The notes below the pieces were generated by a model that saw only the letters and a program-made list of their open reading frames with translations, ran no database searches and was not told the origin of the DNA. From NCBI GenBank assembly GCA_963788055.1, contig CAWBFA010000001.1, forward strand, positions 62,001-126,000: 64,000 nucleotides of DNA, written 5' to 3'. Both the position numbers and the translations under genes were made by a program. This document shows positions 1-8,741 of this stretch, in pieces; position 1 is the stretch's first letter, and every line of letters begins with the position of its first letter. This DNA is from JACCTU01 sp963788055 (GTDB lineage Bacteria > Actinomycetota > Thermoleophilia > Gaiellales > Gaiellaceae).

Positions 1-2006
1 CACCAACTCGAACGACGCAGACCAGGACGCGACGCAGAGGCAGTCGTCCGGTGGCAGTGACTGTCGCTGCGCCGGCTCGACCGGCATCCAGACGTCCGAC
101 CAGGATGCGAAGAACGAGCAGGCGGCGCTGGCGGGTTCGAAGGCGGAGCAGAACGGTGCCTCGAACACGAACGCGTCGATCCGCGTGCTGAGCCCTGGCA
201 ACGACGGAAACGTCCGGCAGTCCAACACCGTCGACAGCGACGCGAGGGCGAGCAACCGGAACTCCGCCGACCAGGACGCGACGCAGACGCAGTCCGCAGG
301 GTCCGGCTCGGGCACGGGCATCCAGGTCTCCGACCAGGACGCCCGCAGCAAGCAGGCCGCGCTGGCGGCGTCGATCGCGAAGCAGGACAATCCCAGCAAC
401 ACCAACACGCCGATCCGGGTGCTGAGCCCGGGCAACGGCGGCAACGTCGTGCAGAGCAACTCGGTCGACTCCGACGCGAGCGCCAGCAACTCGAACGACG
501 CGGATCAGACGGCGACTCAGACCCAGAGCGGTGGCGGCTCATGTGGCTGCCAGGGCTCGACGGGGATCCAGATCGCCGACCAGTCCGCGAAGAACGAGCA
601 GCTCGCGATCGGCTTCTCGGCCGCCGAACAGAAGGGAGCATCGAACACCAACGAACCGATCAGGGTCGGAAGCTCCGGCAACGACGGAAACGTTTGGCAG
701 ACGAACAGCGTCGACAGTGACGCTCGAGGCCTCCAATCGCAACTCCGCCGACCAGGACACGACCCAGACGCAGTCCGCGGGGCCCGGCTCGGGAACCGGC
801 ATCCAGATCTCCGGTCAGGAGTCCAAGAACGAGCAGGCCGCGCTGGCGGCGTCGATTGCCAAGCAGGAAGACGCGAAGAACGACAACAGCCCGATCCGGG
901 TGCTGAGCCCGGGGAACGGCGGTTCGGTCGTGCAGTCCAACTCGGTCGACTCCGACGCGAGTGCGAAGAACTCGAACGACGTGGACCAGACGGTGGATCA
1001 GACCCAGCGGGGTGGCAGTGATTGCAAGTGCCACGACGGCTCGACGGGAATCCAGGTCGCCGGCCAGTCCTCGAAGAACGAGCAGCTCGCACTCGGGTTC
1101 TCGGCGGCGATCCAGAAGGACGCGTCGAACTCGAACGATCCGATCAGGGTCAAGAGCCCTGGCAACGACGGAAACGTGTGGCAGACGAACAGCGTCGACA
1201 GTGACGCTCGAGCCTCCAACCGCAACGACGTTGACCAGGACGCGACCCAGACGCAGTCGGCCGGAGCCGGCTCGGGTCTCGGGATCCAAGTCGCAGGCCA
1301 GGAAGCGAAGAACGCACAGGGCGCGCTCGCGCTCTCGGCGGCGCTGCAGGACGGGGCGTCGAACGAGAACAAGCCGCTCCGGGTTCTGAGCCCCGGCAAC
1401 GACGGTTCCGTGATCCAGTCGAACAGCGTCGACAGCAACGCATCGGCATCGAACCGCAACGACGTCGATCAGGACGCAACCCAGACCCAGCACGGCAGCG
1501 GCGGAACGTGCGGCTGCCAGTCCGGGATCGGGATCCAGGCGCTCGGGCAGTCCTCCTGGAGCTCGCAGGGTGCGTTCGCGGCCTCGTTCGCGGAGCAGAA
1601 GGCCGGCCGCTCGCCGTGCGGGTGCCCGTCCGGGGCGTCGAACGTGAACGACCCCGTGCGCGTGCTCAGCCCTGGTGGCGGCGGCTCGGTGCGGCAGTCG
1701 AACAGCGTCGACTCCCGCGCCAAGGGCAGCAACTCCAACCGCGCCGACCAGTCGGCCACCCAGTCCCAGTCGGGCGCAGGCGCCCAGCTCGGGATTCAGG
1801 CGGCAGGCCAGGAAGCGAAAAACAACCAGCTCGCACTCGTTCTCGCGGCCGCGCTTCAGCAGGCCCCGAAGAACGCGAACGGGCCGTTGTCGGTTTGGAG
1901 TCCGGGTAGCGGCGGCCCGACGTCGCAGTCCAACGACGCCTCTGCGGACGGCTACGGCGCGAGTCGCAATCGCGCTGCTCAGTCGGCCAGCCAGACGGCG
2001 GTGTGA
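1..2006 (+). CDS. Asn/Gln-rich alternating-repeat protein, probably exported; 5' end off window, one frameshift
   Basis: The frame is already open at base 2 and ends at TGA 2004-2006, so the start lies outside. The product is about 668 residues of tandem units of roughly 80 residues, beginning near 187, 421, 667, 902, 1150, 1385, 1660 and 1893. Each unit has a core like SPGNDGNV, then NSVDSDA, then ADQDATQTQ, then GIQ and AKNEQ. Units alternate strictly between a type with a CxC loop (for example CGCQ, CKCH) and a Gly/Ser loop. One extra G at 728-729 shifts the frame; the parallel unit at 1204 lacks it, and removing it restores the repeat without a stop. The regular Q/N/A spacing recalls curlin-type beta-solenoid repeats, so a fibre-forming surface protein is possible (inference). 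No function is recognised with certainty. Confidence 0.75.
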
Positions 2007-2016
2007 AGACCGGGTG

Positions 2017-2053
2017 GACGCCCGCCGGCCGAGCACATCGGCCGGCGGGCGTC
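2017..2053 (+). terminator. strong hairpin terminator after the repeat protein
   Basis: Perfect 14-bp stem (GACGCCCGCCGGCC and its complement) with a 9-nt loop, starting 11 nt after the stop codon of the repeat protein. No T-run follows, which is common for actinobacterial hairpins. Confidence 0.75.
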
Positions 2054-2136
2054 AAGCCCGAGGACTGGTCTTGAAAGCCATGGGAGTTCGCAGTAGCTTG
2101 CGCTCAAGCAACGAAGGGCACGAGGGGAGGTCCTCG

Positions 2137-2661
2137 ATGTCAGATCGACGCGGATCGTTGCTGCGGCTGCGGGGAGTGTTGGGGTACACCGCGCTCGTTT
2201 TCGTCGTCGGAGCGCTCGTTCCGGCCGCGAACGGGCAGCCGACGCCCGATCCGGTGCCGGGCGCGACCGGCGGACCGACGCCCGATCCCGCACCGCTCGG
2301 CGCGCCGCGGGCCGTCACGCGGTCGAGCCCGGTCGTCGTTTCTCGCACGGCGCCCGTCGTCGTTTTTCGCACGGCGCCCGTCGTAGTGCAACCCACGTAC
2401 TCGGCTCCACGACCTGCAGCGAGAGCCGCGCGTCGTGCGCAGGCGGCACCGCGCGCGACGCGCGCTCCGGCAAAGCCGCAGGCGGTCGTGCGCTCGGTCC
2501 CGCGCGATCCGCCGCTCGTCGTGCGTGCAGCGACCGGTCTCGTGCTCGACGAGCCCGCCCGCGTCGCGACGACGTTCGCGGTGCTCGCGCTGTTCGCGGT
2601 GATCCTCGCCAGCGGGTCGTTCCTCGGAGTGCTCGTCGAGGTGCGGAGGAACCTGCGGTGA
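2137..2661 (+). CDS. proline-rich two-helix membrane/exported protein
   Basis: 174 residues. The start ATG at 2137 has GGGGAGGT at 2124-2131, five bases upstream. The N-terminus MSDRRGSLLRLRG is followed by a hydrophobic segment (about residues 13-28) ending near AANG, a signal peptide or anchor. The middle is rich in Pro/Ala/Arg with short repeats (PTPDPVPG/PTPDPAPLG, and TAPVVV twice). A second hydrophobic helix (about 147-167, AVLALFAVILASGSFLGVLV) precedes a short basic tail. No family is recognised. It overlaps the next gene by GTGA, so the two are translationally coupled, suggesting a joint envelope role. It follows the repeat protein on the same strand but after a terminator. Confidence 0.7.
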   Translation: MSDRRGSLLRLRGVLGYTALVFVVGALVPAANGQPTPDPVPGATGGPTPDPAPLGAPRAVTRSSPVVVSRTAPVVVFRTAPVVVQPTYSAPRPAARAARRAQAAPRATRAPAKPQAVVRSVPRDPPLVVRAATGLVLDEPARVATTFAVLALFAVILASGSFLGVLVEVRRNLR

Positions 2662-4451
2662 AGCGGGTCCTCGTCTACCTCACCTTCGCGTCGTTGACGC
2701 TCGTTCCGATGGCGCAGGCTGCGTTCCCATCGATCTCGGTGAGCATGCCCAGCACCCCGGGTAGCGGATGGTTCACCTCGTCGATCACCGTGACGTTCAC
2801 CGTGCCCGACGGAACGTCGCCGGGTGGAAACTGCTTCCAGGTCGGCCCGAATTCCTTCCCGGTGACGCAGCAGGGGACGACGACGCTCACCTGCTCGGCT
2901 TCGAACAGCGAAGGCACTGACCAGAAGACGGTCAATGTTCGCATCGACTCGGTTGCGCCAACGGTCACCGGGGGAAGCCCGACCAGGGCAGCGGACCAGG
3001 CAGGTTGGTACAACGCACCCGTCGCTTTGAGTGGCGGCGGGACCGACCCGAGTCCCGGTTCGGGTCTCGCCGGATGTTCGGGCGGGACGTACTCCGGTCC
3101 CGACAGTACCTCGGCAACCGGGGCGATCACGTGCAGCGACAACGCCGGTAACAGCGCGAGCGCGGCGAGCTCCGCGTTCAAGTACGACGACACCGGCCCG
3201 GCGATCACCGGCTCGAGCCTCGGCCGCGCTCCCGATGCGAACGGCTGGTACAACCGCCCCGTCGCGGTCAGCTTCACGGCGACCGACAACCTGTCCGGGG
3301 TCGCGGGGTGTTCGGCGGTGACGTACTCCGGCCCCGACGGCGGCTCGGCATCCGTTCCCGGCAGCTGCACCGACGTCGCGGGCAATCCGGCGAGCGGCGG
3401 CGCGACGATCAAGTACGACTCGACCGGTCCGGGCGTGAGCGGGTCTCCGGAACGCGGCCCGGACTCGAACGGCTGGTACAACCGGCCGGTCGGCGTCTCC
3501 TTCGGCGGCTCGGACAACGCCTCCGGGCTTGCGGGCTGCTCGGGGGGCGGGACGTACTCGGGGCCTGACGGCATGGGCTCGGTGTCTGGCTCATGCAGCG
3601 ACAATGCCGGGAACACCGGCTCGGGTGCTGTGCAGATCCCGTACGACGCGACGGCCCCGACCGTCAAGGATCTCGTCACGGCGAGACCGGCCGATGCGGC
3701 GGGCTGGTTCAACCACCCGGTCGTTGTGACGTTCACCGGTGACGACGCGGGGTCGGGCATCGAGTCGTGCAGCTCGCTCACGTACGCAGGCCCCGACAGC
3801 GGCACGGCGCAGGTGAGCGGAACGTGCCGCGACAAGGCGGGTCACGAGAGCGTGGCGAAGGGGTTCCGGCTGAAGTACGACGCGACGCCTCCGTCGCTCT
3901 CGACGGTCGTCGCGCAGGTCGGGAACAAGTTCGCACTCCTGAAGTGGAAGATCTCGACCGACGTCTCGTCGGTGCGCGTCGTCCGTGCACCCGGCCGCGC
4001 CGGGGAGACCGAGACGGTCGTCTACAGCGGCAAGGCGGACTTCTACAAGGACACCGGCATCGACAACCGCACGCAGTACGAGTACCGCGTGTCCGCGGCC
4101 GACGAGGCGGCCAACGCGACGGCGGAGCAGAAGGCGACCGCGATGCCGCTGCCGCCGCTCTACAACCCGGCGCAGGGAGCGCGGGTCAGGTCCCCGATCG
4201 TCTTCGAGTGGCTCGGCGTCGAGAAGGCGACGTACTACAACTTGCAGGTCTGGTGTCGCGGCCGGAAGATGCTCACCGCGTGGCCGAAGAAAACGCGGCT
4301 CGTCGTGCCGCGACAAGGGAAGTTCGCCGGTCGCTCGTACACGCTGCCGCGCGCATCGTGCCGCTGGCACGTCTGGCCCGGCTTCGGCCGGTTCGCCGAT
4401 CGCCGCTACGGCAAGATGGCGGGACAGAGCACGTTCGTCCTGACGCGCTAG
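2658..4451 (+). CDS. secreted multi-domain Ig-like / FN3 protein
   Basis: 597 residues from GTG 2658, which overlaps the upstream stop (GTGA); GGAGG lies at 2645-2649. There is an N-terminal signal peptide (VLVYLTFASLTLVPMAQA). Then come about five bacterial Ig-like repeats of roughly 75 residues, each with a G-W-Y/F-N-PV start, a D-SG-A-C-S core, TYSGPD, then GSC-D-AGN and a KYD-T-P linker. The paired Cys in each repeat suggest a disulfide. An FN3-like domain (about 420-500, ends EYRVSAADEAANAT) follows, then a C-terminal domain beginning YNPAQGARVRSPIVFEW. These are adhesin or wall-associated modules; no catalytic motif is seen. It converges with the MFS gene, and their stop codons overlap. 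Confidence 0.8.
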   Translation: MKRVLVYLTFASLTLVPMAQAAFPSISVSMPSTPGSGWFTSSITVTFTVPDGTSPGGNCFQVGPNSFPVTQQGTTTLTCSASNSEGTDQKTVNVRIDSVAPTVTGGSPTRAADQAGWYNAPVALSGGGTDPSPGSGLAGCSGGTYSGPDSTSATGAITCSDNAGNSASAASSAFKYDDTGPAITGSSLGRAPDANGWYNRPVAVSFTATDNLSGVAGCSAVTYSGPDGGSASVPGSCTDVAGNPASGGATIKYDSTGPGVSGSPERGPDSNGWYNRPVGVSFGGSDNASGLAGCSGGGTYSGPDGMGSVSGSCSDNAGNTGSGAVQIPYDATAPTVKDLVTARPADAAGWFNHPVVVTFTGDDAGSGIESCSSLTYAGPDSGTAQVSGTCRDKAGHESVAKGFRLKYDATPPSLSTVVAQVGNKFALLKWKISTDVSSVRVVRAPGRAGETETVVYSGKADFYKDTGIDNRTQYEYRVSAADEAANATAEQKATAMPLPPLYNPAQGARVRSPIVFEWLGVEKATYYNLQVWCRGRKMLTAWPKKTRLVVPRQGKFAGRSYTLPRASCRWHVWPGFGRFADRRYGKMAGQSTFVLTR

Positions 4452-5597
4452 CGCGTCGCGGGCGCGGGCTCTCGCAGGTGCGGCACGAGCACGACGAGCG
4501 TGAAGACGCAGAGCGCGGAGAGCGTCAGGTAGACGGCGGCGTCGGACGTGGCGCGCGCCGCCGCGCCGCCGAGCGCGGAACCGGCCGCGGCACCCGGCGC
4601 CCACGCGAGGTTGATCAGCGCGAACCCGTACGCGTAGTCGAGCCCGATCGCCTCGGCACGGTCGGCGAGCATCGACATCGAGGGCGTCCAGAAGCTTCCG
4701 AACGCGCACGCCGCGAGCACGATCGCAGCAGCGAGCGCCCAGCCTCGGTCGATCCAGGGAAGCACGGCCGTCGCGGCGGCCGAGCCGATCAGGCCCACGC
4801 GCAGCGGGGCAAGGCGGCCGCGGCGGTCGGAGAACCGTCCGATCAGCGGCGAGAGCGCCGCCTCGAAGCTCGCGGCGACGAGCCACGTCGCGCCGATCGC
4901 GAGCGCGCTCAACCCGAGCACGTCGAGGCGGAGCGGACCGAGGACGTTCAGCGCGCCGAAGAGGAGCGCGGGCACGAGCACGAACCAGATCGACGCGACG
5001 ATGGCCCGGTCGCGGAGCGCGCCGAAGAGCCTGCTGAGGGGCTGTGGGTGCTCAGGCGTGAACGCGGGTGTCCGCCAGGCGGCGATGCCGAGGACGAGTG
5101 CGAGGACGGCGACGCTCGCGAACGCCGGGCCCGTGCCGACGACCGACGCGATCCCGCCGAGCACCGGCCCGAAGAGCGCTCCGACGATCGCGGCACCCAT
5201 CGCGGCGCCGATCGTCTCTCCGCGGCGCTCGGCCGGCGCGGCGGCGACGAGCCACGCGAGCGACGCCGTCCAGGAGAACGAGCTCGCGACGCCCTGGAGG
5301 AAGCGTGCGGTGTCGAGCAGCCAGATCGAGTCGGCGAAGCCGAAGGTGACGGTCGTGATCGCCATGCCGGCGAGGCCGACGAGCACGGTCGGGCGCACGC
5401 CGAAGCGCGCCGCGCGAGATCCCGCCCGGGATCCCGCCGACGAGCGCGCCGAGCGCATACGACGCGGCGAGCAGGCCCGCGCCGGCCTTCGAGAGTCCGA
5501 GCTCGTCCGCGTACTGCGGCAGCAGCGGCGTCAGCGCGGCGAAGAACATCGTGTCGACGAAGACGATCGCGCCGACGAGCAGGAGCAGCCTGCGCAC
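4448..5597 (-). CDS. MFS transporter, frameshifted
   Basis: Twelve-helix major facilitator superfamily permease, about 382 residues once corrected. GTG start at 5597, 3 nt after the hydratase stop, so the two form one transcription unit. The N-terminal part reads VGAIVFVDTMFFAALTPLLP and then ALGALVGGIPGG. The continuation AARFGVRPTVLVGLAG (the MFS loop 2-3 motif region) lies one frame away. The total length leaves one surplus base, so an extra base between 5413 and 5432 (a G/C-run region) explains the break. Downstream the frame is clean for more than 300 codons to TAG 4450-4448. Substrate unknown. The break could be a real inactivation or a consensus error. Confidence 0.75.
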
Positions 5598-5600
5598 GCG

Positions 5601-6338
5601 CTACCAGCTCGGCTTGCGCTTGTCCAAGAACGCGCGGAGGCCTTCCTGGCCCTCCTCGCTCGTGCGGCGCTCGGCGATGCGACGCTCGGTCGCGAGACCG
5701 TCCAGCCTGTCGAGCACGAGCCGCTTCGCGTGACGTGCCGCCTCCGGGCCTGCGCTGAGGAGCTCGTCCACAAGCTGCTCGACCACGGGGTCCGGGTCCT
5801 CGGCGACCTCGTGCACGAGCCCGAGGCGCAACGCGGTGTCGGCGTCGAATCGCTCGCCGGTGACGAAGTAGCGCCGCGCCGCGCTCGGCCCGATCTTCGC
5901 GAGCGCGAACGGCGAGATCACCGACGGGACGATGCCCAGCTTCACCTCGGAGAACGCGAACTCCGTTTCCTCGGCCGCGACCGCGATGTCCGCGCAGGCG
6001 ACGAGGCCGGCACCGCCACCGAGCGCATGGCCGTGCACGCGGACGACGACCGGCGCCGGGCAGTCGTTGATCATCTCGAGCATCAGCCGAAGCCGGCGGG
6101 CGTCCTGGACGTTCTCCTCGTAGCTCAGCTCCGCGGACGAGCGCATCCACTCGACGTCCGCGCCGGCGCAGAAGCTCTCGCCCTCGCCCGCGAGCACGAC
6201 CGCTCGCGCGTCGCCGACGTCGGAGAACGCATCGCGCAGCTCGGCGATCAGGGCCGCGTCGAAGGCGTTCCGGCTGTCCGGGCGGGCGAGGGTCACGCGC
6301 AGGACGGGGCCGTCGCGCTCGATGCGAAGTGCGGTCAC
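5601..6338 (-). CDS. enoyl-CoA hydratase, methylglutaconyl-CoA hydratase-like
   Basis: 245 residues from GTG 6338. Crotonase fold: the N-terminal SRNAFDAAL, oxyanion-hole segment FCAGADVEWMR, then VHGHALGGGAGL and CADIAVA. The segment EVKLGIVPSVISPFALAKIG, with ISPF-(A/V)-L-A-IG, is characteristic of LiuC-type methylglutaconyl-CoA hydratases of leucine breakdown. A methylcrotonyl-CoA carboxylase beta subunit 2.4 kb away (8742-10304) supports that role. Substrate assignment is by motif and context only; a general enoyl-CoA hydratase remains possible. Divergent from the DapA-family gene, with only 24 nt between them. Confidence 0.8.
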   Translation of the reverse strand: MTALRIERDGPVLRVTLARPDSRNAFDAALIAELRDAFSDVGDARAVVLAGEGESFCAGADVEWMRSSAELSYEENVQDARRLRLMLEMINDCPAPVVVRVHGHALGGGAGLVACADIAVAAEETEFAFSEVKLGIVPSVISPFALAKIGPSAARRYFVTGERFDADTALRLGLVHEVAEDPDPVVEQLVDELLSAGPEAARHAKRLVLDRLDGLATERRIAERRTSEEGQEGLRAFLDKRKPSW

Positions 6339-6346
6339 GGCCGCGA

Positions 6347-6356
6347 AGCGTAGATT
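6347..6356. promoter_or_regulatory. overlapping divergent -10 elements
   Basis: TAGATT (6351-6356, plus) ends 6 nt before GTG 6363, and TACGCT (6352-6347, minus) ends 8 nt before GTG 6338. The two hexamers overlap by two bases in the 24-nt divergent spacer, consistent with leaderless transcripts in both directions. Confidence 0.5.
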
Positions 6357-6362
6357 GCGCGC

Positions 6363-7196
6363 GTGCTGAGGGGTGCGATCGCCGCCGCACTGACGCCGCT
6401 CCGCGAGGGCGGGTCGCGGCTGGACGAGGACGCCTTCGGGCCCTACTGCGACTTCTTGCGCGGCCTGGACGGCGTGCTCGCCCTCGGAACGACCGGCGAG
6501 GGGATCCTCCTCACGGCGGTGGAGCGCAAGCGCGTGACGGAGCTCTTTCTCGCCGGCGGCCTGAGCGTGATCGCCCACTGCGGCGCCCAGTCGACCGCGG
6601 GGACGGTCGAGCTCGCCGAGCACGCCGCAGCGGCCGGCGTGGACGGGGTCGCCGTGATCGCACCGCCGTACTTCCCGCTGGACGATCGGGCGCTGCTGGC
6701 GCACTTCGCCGCGGCCGCCGCCGCCTGCTCCCCGACGCCGTTCTACGTCTACGAGTTCGCACGCGCGAGCGGGTACGCGGTTCCGCTCGAGGTGCTCGCA
6801 CGCTTGCGAGAGCTGGCCCCGAACCTCGCAGGGCTCAAGGTCTCGGACGCGCCGTGGGAAGCGTTCGCGCCGTACCTCGTCGACGGTCTCGACGTCTTCG
6901 TCGGCCCGGAGGCGCTGATCGCCCAGGGGATGCGCGCGTCGGCGGTCGGCGCCGTGTCCGCGCTCGCGTCCGCGTTTCCCGAGCGCGTGGCGATCGCGGT
7001 CCGGGACCCCGACGGCGAAGAGGCAGCGGGAATCGGCGAGCTGCGCGCCGCCGTGGAGCGCTTTCCCCGCCACGCTGCGCTCAAGCGCATCGTCGCGCGC
7101 CGCGGCGTTCCGATCCGTGAGGACGTGCGCGCGCCGCTCCGTGGTCTCACCGACGACGAGCGGAAGGAGCTCGACCGGTGGCTCGATTCGTCATAG
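6363..7196 (+). CDS. dihydrodipicolinate synthase / N-acetylneuraminate lyase family protein
   Basis: 277 residues; GTG start placed 6 nt after a TAGATT -10. Class I aldolase (DapA/NAL) TIM barrel: LGTTGEGILLT is the GTTGE carboxylate-binding motif, YVYEF carries the conserved Tyr, and GLKVSD carries the Schiff-base Lys. The family condenses or cleaves pyruvate or keto-acid substrates. The segment after the Lys is shorter and more divergent than in true DapA, and the neighbour is an amino-acid-oxidase-type flavoprotein whose start overlaps by 19 nt. A catabolic aldolase is therefore more likely than lysine synthesis (inference). Confidence 0.75.
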   Translation: MLRGAIAAALTPLREGGSRLDEDAFGPYCDFLRGLDGVLALGTTGEGILLTAVERKRVTELFLAGGLSVIAHCGAQSTAGTVELAEHAAAAGVDGVAVIAPPYFPLDDRALLAHFAAAAAACSPTPFYVYEFARASGYAVPLEVLARLRELAPNLAGLKVSDAPWEAFAPYLVDGLDVFVGPEALIAQGMRASAVGAVSALASAFPERVAIAVRDPDGEEAAGIGELRAAVERFPRHAALKRIVARRGVPIREDVRAPLRGLTDDERKELDRWLDSS

Positions 7197-8227
7197 CCGG
7201 CGCCGGTGCGATCGGGGCGTCGATCGCGTACCACCTTGCTCGACGCGGCGCGCGCGACGTCGTGCTCGCCGACGTCGCCGAAGTCGCGTCCGGCTCCACT
7301 GCGAAGGCGATGGGCGGCGTGCGGCAGCAGTTCTCGACCGCGGCGGAAGTGCGCCTCGCGCAGGAGTCGATCAGGTTCTTCGAGGAGCTCGGGTCGCCGT
7401 TCTTCGACCAGGTCGGTTACCTGTTCCTCGCAACGACGGAGGAAGGGCTCGCCGGGCTCGAGGAACGTCGCGAGCTGCAGGCGTCGCTCGGCGTACCGGT
7501 GGAGCGCGTCGACGCGGCGCGCATCGGCGGGCTGCGTGCCGACGACGTCCTGGGCGCGGTCGCATGTTGGAGCGACGGTTGCGCGGACCCGGCGGCGGTG
7601 ACGCGTGAGCTCGTTCGCCGCTCGGTCGAGCTCGGCGTGGAGTTGCGGGAGCACACCGACGCCTTGGGAGTCGAGGGCGACACGCTCGTCGTCGCGTGCG
7701 GTCCGCGCTCGGCCGACGTCGCCGCCGCCCGAGGCGTCGAGCTACCCGTGCGCCCGCTCTGCCGCCAGCTCCTCCTGACCGGCCCGCTCGAGCTCTCGGC
7801 CGACCTGCCGATGGTCGTCGAGGCGGAAACGGGGTTCCACTTCCGGCGCCGCGGCGACCGGCTCGTGCTCGCGATGAGCGACGCGGAGCCGCGCTGGGGG
7901 TTCGACGAGGTCGTGGACGAGTCGGTGTTCGACGACCGGCTCGAGCGGCTCGCGCATCGCTACCCGCCGGCTGCGCGGACGACGATCGACGAAGCGTGGG
8001 CGGGTCTCTACGACATGACCCCCGACGCGCACCCGATCATCGGCCGGGTCGCAGACGGGGTGTACTCCGCGTGCGGCTTCTCCGGGCACGGCTTCATGCA
8101 GAGCCCGGCGGTGGGGGAGGCAGCTGCAGCCGAGCTCCTCGGCGACGAGCCGCCGTTCGACCTCTCTCCCTACCGCTTCGAGCGGTTCGAGGGCGACGCG
8201 GGCTTTCCGGAGACGCTCGTCCTCTAG
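7178..8227 (+). CDS. FAD-dependent oxidoreductase, DAO/glycine-sarcosine oxidase family
   Basis: 349 residues from GTG 7178, overlapping the aldolase gene by 19 nt. The N-terminal Rossmann motif VIAGAGAIGASIAYHLARRG is the FAD-binding GxGxxG, followed by an acidic strand end (VLADVAE). STAKAMGGVRQQF matches the second FAD contact of DadA/SoxB-like oxidases. The C-terminal AGLYDMTPDAHPIIG and GFSGHGFMQSPAVG are the signature of the DAO fold around the isoalloxazine. It likely oxidises an amino acid or N-methylated amine, and the coupled aldolase may handle the resulting keto acid (inference). Converges with 8231-8560, leaving 3 nt. Confidence 0.8.
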   Translation: MARFVIAGAGAIGASIAYHLARRGARDVVLADVAEVASGSTAKAMGGVRQQFSTAAEVRLAQESIRFFEELGSPFFDQVGYLFLATTEEGLAGLEERRELQASLGVPVERVDAARIGGLRADDVLGAVACWSDGCADPAAVTRELVRRSVELGVELREHTDALGVEGDTLVVACGPRSADVAAARGVELPVRPLCRQLLLTGPLELSADLPMVVEAETGFHFRRRGDRLVLAMSDAEPRWGFDEVVDESVFDDRLERLAHRYPPAARTTIDEAWAGLYDMTPDAHPIIGRVADGVYSACGFSGHGFMQSPAVGEAAAAELLGDEPPFDLSPYRFERFEGDAGFPETLVL

Positions 8228-8230
8228 CGG

Positions 8231-8560
8231 CTACTCGAACGCGAGGCCGAGCCGCGAGAGGTTCTCGTCCTGAAAGCGTCCTTCGGCCGTCGCCTCGAGG
8301 TCGAAGACCTCGATCACGTCGGGGTCCTTGCCGATCAGCTCGCGGGCTCGTGAGGGCACCTCCTGCTCGGCCGCCTCGGCGGACTCCCAGAAGTAGACGG
8401 CGCCCCAGCGGTCGGTTGCCGGGTCGGAGATCCAGGCCTTGAACCTCAGGCCGTCCACGTCCTCCCACTCGTCCACGGACTCCTCACGCAGGTAGCGGCG
8501 CAGCTCCTCGATGGTCGTCATGGAGTCCGCGAGGTTCCAGAGGACGAAGCGGACGATCAC
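8231..8560 (-). CDS. small YdhR/ABM-like protein
   Basis: 109 residues; GTG start at 8560 overlaps the upstream stop by GTGA. Pattern VRFVLWNLADSMTTIEELRRYL, then VDGLRFKAWISDP, then GAVYFWESAEAAEQEV resembles the dimeric alpha/beta-barrel YdhR family of putative mono-oxygenases. No cofactor motif is expected in this family. Last gene of a three-gene minus-strand unit that starts with the carboxylase subunit. Function in that context unknown. Confidence 0.65.
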   Translation of the reverse strand: MIVRFVLWNLADSMTTIEELRRYLREESVDEWEDVDGLRFKAWISDPATDRWGAVYFWESAEAAEQEVPSRARELIGKDPDVIEVFDLEATAEGRFQDENLSRLGLAFE

Positions 8561-8718
8561 TGCTCGAAGAAGCGCTCGTGATACGGCAGCTTTTCGAGCA
8601 AATCCTTCACCTGTCGCAGGATGTCGGCCTCGTCGTGGCCGAAGTCGTCCAGATACGAGTGAAGTGCGCTGCGGACGAGCTTCAGCTCGTCGTCGTTCAG
8701 CTCGATCGTGTGTTGCAC
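8557..8718 (-). CDS. short conserved acidic/helical protein, unknown function
   Basis: 53 residues, starting VQHTIELNDDELKLVRSAL and ending EKLPYHERFFEQ. GTG start at 8718 with AGGAG about 8 nt upstream; it overlaps the next gene by GTGA. The sequence predicts an amphipathic helix and a short C-terminal tail. It lies between the carboxylase beta gene (23 nt gap) and the YdhR-like gene, so co-transcription is likely. Family not recognised. Confidence 0.6.
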   Translation of the reverse strand: MQHTIELNDDELKLVRSALHSYLDDFGHDEADILRQVKDLLEKLPYHERFFEQ

Positions 8719-8741
8719 GAGGCCGCTCCTCTCGATTCGAT

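Noticed and set aside
1..2006. CRISPR array as an explanation of the 5' repeats
   Set aside because: Repeats are coding, about 240 bp long, imperfect and without spacers. No CRISPR array or cas gene was found anywhere in the window.
660..2036. Long minus-strand frame opposite the repeat gene
   Set aside because: Shadow of the repetitive plus-strand gene; Arg/Val-rich composition, no start signal, no family.
3591..5758. Long frames on both strands around 3.6-5.8 kb
   Set aside because: Highly Arg-rich, overlapping the Ig-like and MFS genes in other frames; typical high-GC shadows.
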